Below are positions 61,704 through 64,000 of a stretch of 64,000 nt of DNA, piece after piece. A program made the position numbers and the translations under genes. Every line of letters begins with the position of its first letter. Within the stretch, counting starts at the first letter, position 1. The notes under the pieces are model-generated. The model ran no database searches, was not told where the DNA came from, and saw nothing but the letters and a program-made list of their open reading frames with translations. The DNA is taken from contig NZ_JAGGMN010000001.1 in assembly GCF_017875325.1 (NCBI RefSeq), positions 1,508,140-1,572,139 on the forward strand. Direction: 5' to 3'. The DNA is from Methanofollis sp. W23. GTDB lineage: Archaea; Halobacteriota; Methanomicrobia; Methanomicrobiales; Methanofollaceae.

Positions 61704-61948
61704 CAGATCACCCGGTTGAGCATCTCGCAGACGCGTAGGTCGATATAATGCCGCTTTGAAGGATAGACGCCGCGATGTTCCAGCGCCTGGGCCGGGCAGA
61801 TCTCATGACACGACAGGCATCCCATGCAGTTTTCTGGACGGACAGGAACACTGACACCGTCCTGGAGTTCATAGACCCGCATAGGACAGTCTTTTACACA
61901 GAGGCCGCAGCCATTGCAGGCTGCTGAGTCAACTGATATCTCTATCAC
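61703..61948 (-). CDS. 2[4Fe-4S] ferredoxin of the hydrogenase operon
   Basis: 81 residues from GTG 61948, preceded by GGTGGT; a 16-residue in-frame extension to 61996 seems spurious. Two CxxCxxCxxxCP motifs: CNGCGLCVKDCP and CMGCLSCHEICP. It is first in the operon and could pass electrons from the hydrogenase in place of MvhD. TATA-like TTTTAATAC is near 62000. C-terminal segment YPSKRHYIDLRVCEMLNRVI is longer than a minimal ferredoxin. Confidence 0.85.
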   Translation of the reverse strand: MIEISVDSAACNGCGLCVKDCPMRVYELQDGVSVPVRPENCMGCLSCHEICPAQALEHRGVYPSKRHYIDLRVCEMLNRVI

Positions 61949-62060
61949 ACACACCACCAAACATAATTGTAGGACGATACAATTTTCAGACCCCACCGTA
62001 TTAAAACCTATTGAAAATCGTTAGGGTTAAAAACGGTGCCAATAATAAGAATAAAGCACC

Positions 62061-62855
62061 ATGATTCTTTCCCTCCTCGTTGCCTCGGCCGCGGTGGTGA
62101 TTACCCTGCTCTATGCATCGGTCCTCGACCACCGCGAACGGCGGGTACCCTTCAAGACCTGGTACCCGATGCTCGCCGTCGCGTTCCCGTCGGTACTCTT
62201 TTTTTACGCCGGCCTGATCCTTGGCGGGGACCTGAGAATAGCGATCTACTTCGCCGCGCTCTCCCTGGTATTTTCTGTCGTCTTCTATACCTTCGGGAGT
62301 CTTCATCTCTTCGGCGGCGCCGATGCATGGGCCCTGATCTTTCTTTCAGCCTGCATCCCGGCCTTCCCACTTGACCCGCTCTTCGGGATCCCGCCGCTTG
62401 GATTCTTCCCCTTCACGGTCCTCACCAATGCCCTGATCCTCAACCTTGCCGCACCGGTGCTCCTCTTTCTCAAGAATGTCGTCAACCGGGATTTCGCCCC
62501 ATTCCCGTACATGTTCCTTGGCTATCCAGCAGACGGGCCCCGGATCAGGGACCACTACGGGTTTGTGATGGAAGAGATCGAGGAGGCGAACGACGGCACC
62601 CTCACCCGCCGGTTCCTGCGGATCAGGGACTCGTTGCGCCGGACGGTCAAAGGGGGCGAGCGGCGGATGTACACCAAAGACCTGCGTGAACACCCGGATA
62701 AATACCGAAAAGAACTCTCCCTGTACTCGCGGGCCGGCACGGTCTGGATCAGTTATGCCGTCCCCTTCATCATCCCGATCACCGCAGGGTTTCTCACCGC
62801 GCTGTTTATTGGCGACCTCCTCTATATGATCATGATGATCCTTATAGGGGCCTAA
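62061..62855 (+). CDS. Prepilin/preflagellin peptidase (A24, EppA/FlaK-like)
   Basis: 264 residues. GxGD-type aspartic protease with about six membrane segments. The first Asp lies in [18 protein letters not shown] (about 20-37, the DxRxRRIP-like motif) and the second in FGGADAWAL (about 94, the GxGD position as GGAD). It removes the class III signal of pilins or archaellins. It is divergent from the hydrogenase operon, with the filament operon 6 kb away. GGAD instead of GxGD is common in the archaeal branch. Confidence 0.85.
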   Translation: MILSLLVASAAVVITLLYASVLDHRERRVPFKTWYPMLAVAFPSVLFFYAGLILGGDLRIAIYFAALSLVFSVVFYTFGSLHLFGGADAWALIFLSACIPAFPLDPLFGIPPLGFFPFTVLTNALILNLAAPVLLFLKNVVNRDFAPFPYMFLGYPADGPRIRDHYGFVMEEIEEANDGTLTRRFLRIRDSLRRTVKGGERRMYTKDLREHPDKYRKELSLYSRAGTVWISYAVPFIIPITAGFLTALFIGDLLYMIMMILIGA

Positions 62856-62860
62856 TACAG

Positions 62861-63223
62861 ATGGAACTGAATTATACCAACGGACTGGTCCCGGTCATTG
62901 TGCAGGAGGCGACAAGCCGCGAGGTGCTGATGCTCGCCTATGCCAACGACGAGGCGGTGCACCTCACCCTGGAGACAGGGTGTGCTCACTACTGGTCACG
63001 CAGCCGGGACAGACTCTGGAAAAAAGGGGAAGAGAGCGGGAATGTCCAGCAGGTCCTGGAGGTGCGGGTCGACTGCGACGCCGACACCCTCCTCTACCTT
63101 GTCGAGCAGACGGGAGCCGCCTGCCATACCGGACATTATTCCTGTTTCTATCGACGTATCGACGGGGAAGAGATCAGTGCACCCGTCTTTGATCCAGCAG
63201 AAGTATATGCTAATAAGGAATAA
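62861..63223 (+). CDS. hisI: Phosphoribosyl-AMP cyclohydrolase
   Basis: 120 residues of HisI, the third step of histidine synthesis. Signature: [38 protein letters not shown], metal and Zn sites [20 protein letters not shown] with [11 protein letters not shown]. Stand-alone (no HisE fusion). 5 bp after the peptidase stop. Confidence 0.95.
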   Translation: MELNYTNGLVPVIVQEATSREVLMLAYANDEAVHLTLETGCAHYWSRSRDRLWKKGEESGNVQQVLEVRVDCDADTLLYLVEQTGAACHTGHYSCFYRRIDGEEISAPVFDPAEVYANKE

Positions 63224-63250
63224 AGACACGTAAACTATGGTGAATTTTTT

Positions 63251-64000
63251 ATGAAAATAGTACCTGATACCAGTGTCGTCATTGACGGACGCATCACCTC
63301 CCTGATAAAAGCCGGAGAATATACGGGTGCGACAATAATTATCCCCGAGGCAGTCGTCGCAGAACTCGAGGCTCAGGCCAACCAGGGGCGTGAAATAGGC
63401 TTTTCTGGACTGAACGAACTTCAAGCGCTCTCCAAAATGGCTGCAGACGAGACGATCGAACTGCGGTATGTGGGCGAGCGCCCCAATCTCAACCAGGTCA
63501 AACTTGCCAGCGGCGGCGAGATCGACGCCCTGATCCGGAATGTCGCCATCGAATATGATGCAAAGTTCATCACCAGCGACGTGGTCCAGTCTGAGGTGGC
63601 AAAGGCCAAGGGGATCGATGTCCTCTATCTCAGGCCCCAGACCGGGGAGGCGACCCCTCTTCTTATCGACCAGTACTTCGACGAGGACACGGTCGCGGTG
63701 TACCTTAAAGAACGGGTCCCGCCGGCGGCAAGGAAAGGATACCCCAATACGATGCACCTAGTGCATCTGCGCGAGAACCCGATGAACGAGTACGAACTGC
63801 GCACCATGGCCCAGGAGATCCTTGAACGGGCAAAACGCGACCCAGACGGGTTTATCGAGATCGAGCGCCGCGGGATCACGGTCGTCCAGATCGGGTCGAT
63901 CCGGATCTCCATCGCCCGCAGGCCGTTCTCCGACGGGATGGAGATCACGGCGGTCAGGCCGATCAGGGACGTGACCCTGAACCAGTACGCCATGGCCGAC
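63251..64000 (+). CDS. PIN-domain/PilT-family ATPase, truncated at the window edge
   Basis: First 250 residues of a gene that runs off the right edge. The N-terminal PIN domain has VPDTSVVIDGRITSLI (first Asp), IPEAVVAELEAQANQGRE, EIDALIRN and FITSDVVQSEVAKAKG. Then a linker and the start of a VirB11-like region (RDPDGFIEIERRGITVVQIG, IAITAVRP-like). In this archaeal family the ATPase domain with its Walker A comes next. Its role (RNA or filament linked) is unclear. It is 27 bp downstream of hisI. Confidence 0.87.
   Translation, partial: MKIVPDTSVVIDGRITSLIKAGEYTGATIIIPEAVVAELEAQANQGREIGFSGLNELQALSKMAADETIELRYVGERPNLNQVKLASGGEIDALIRNVAIEYDAKFITSDVVQSEVAKAKGIDVLYLRPQTGEATPLLIDQYFDEDTVAVYLKERVPPAARKGYPNTMHLVHLRENPMNEYELRTMAQEILERAKRDPDGFIEIERRGITVVQIGSIRISIARRPFSDGMEITAVRPIRDVTLNQYAMAD

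Overview
The window is chromosomal DNA from a high-GC methanogenic euryarchaeon, most likely of the order Methanomicrobiales (Methanofollis/Methanoculleus-like; the genus is not proven here). The evidence is an archaeal information-processing gene set (SRP54, FtsY, eIF6, eIF1, L21e, L31e, L39e, LX, S19e, RNase P Rpp21, Pus10, TrmY, Nmd3), archaeal coenzyme A and pterin enzymes (pantoate kinase, 4-phosphopantoate--beta-alanine ligase, MptD), an MvhAG-type NiFe hydrogenase and archaeal-style TATA boxes. No rRNA, tRNA, CRISPR array, transposase or prophage was seen.

Layout. 1-4 kb: thiD, a small hicBA-like module and a PurM/HypE-family protein. 4.8-12.6 kb: one long minus-strand operon, mptD - tatD-like - DUF424 - nmd3 - taw2 - coaBC - pantoate kinase - phosphopantothenate synthetase - divergent RfcS paralogue - methyltransferase. 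13.1-15.6 kb: bacterial-type groESL with a divergently transcribed winged-helix gene and a palindrome between them. 15.7-23.1 kb: accessory region with a lipoprotein, two paralogous membrane-tethered double-wHTH regulators, secreted proteins and long AT-rich spacers. 23.5-33.6 kb: a dense minus-strand translation/SRP superoperon from rnp4 to ksgA, including a YhbY/CRM gene that appears to begin with AUC. 34-49.9 kb: housekeeping genes (purN, CNNM transporter, exonuclease VII, hsp20, FKBP, nucleotidyltransferase, cobyric acid synthase, eIF1) separated by repeat-filled spacers.

51-64 kb is the most interesting part. A Tad/Epd-like type IV filament operon (MinD/TadZ-like ATPase, an unknown protein, a secretion ATPase with a long acidic N-terminus, and two separate TadB/TadC-like membrane proteins) lies directly downstream of an operon coding for a ferredoxin, a V4R-like protein, MvhG- and MvhA-like hydrogenase subunits, a Roadblock/LC7 protein, a second Roadblock-containing protein and a further small-domain protein. 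Divergent from these are an EppA/FlaK-type prepilin peptidase, hisI and a PIN-domain ATPase cut by the window edge. I infer a filament machine with its own positioning module that may be coupled to hydrogen metabolism.

Nearly every long spacer between operons is occupied by related MITE-like or REP-like elements. One family ends in GGCTCTGTAGAA-type inverted repeats and another in a perfect 17-bp inverted repeat containing ATCCCAAAACTCTC. Many copies carry a G6/C6 hairpin core. None enters a coding region.
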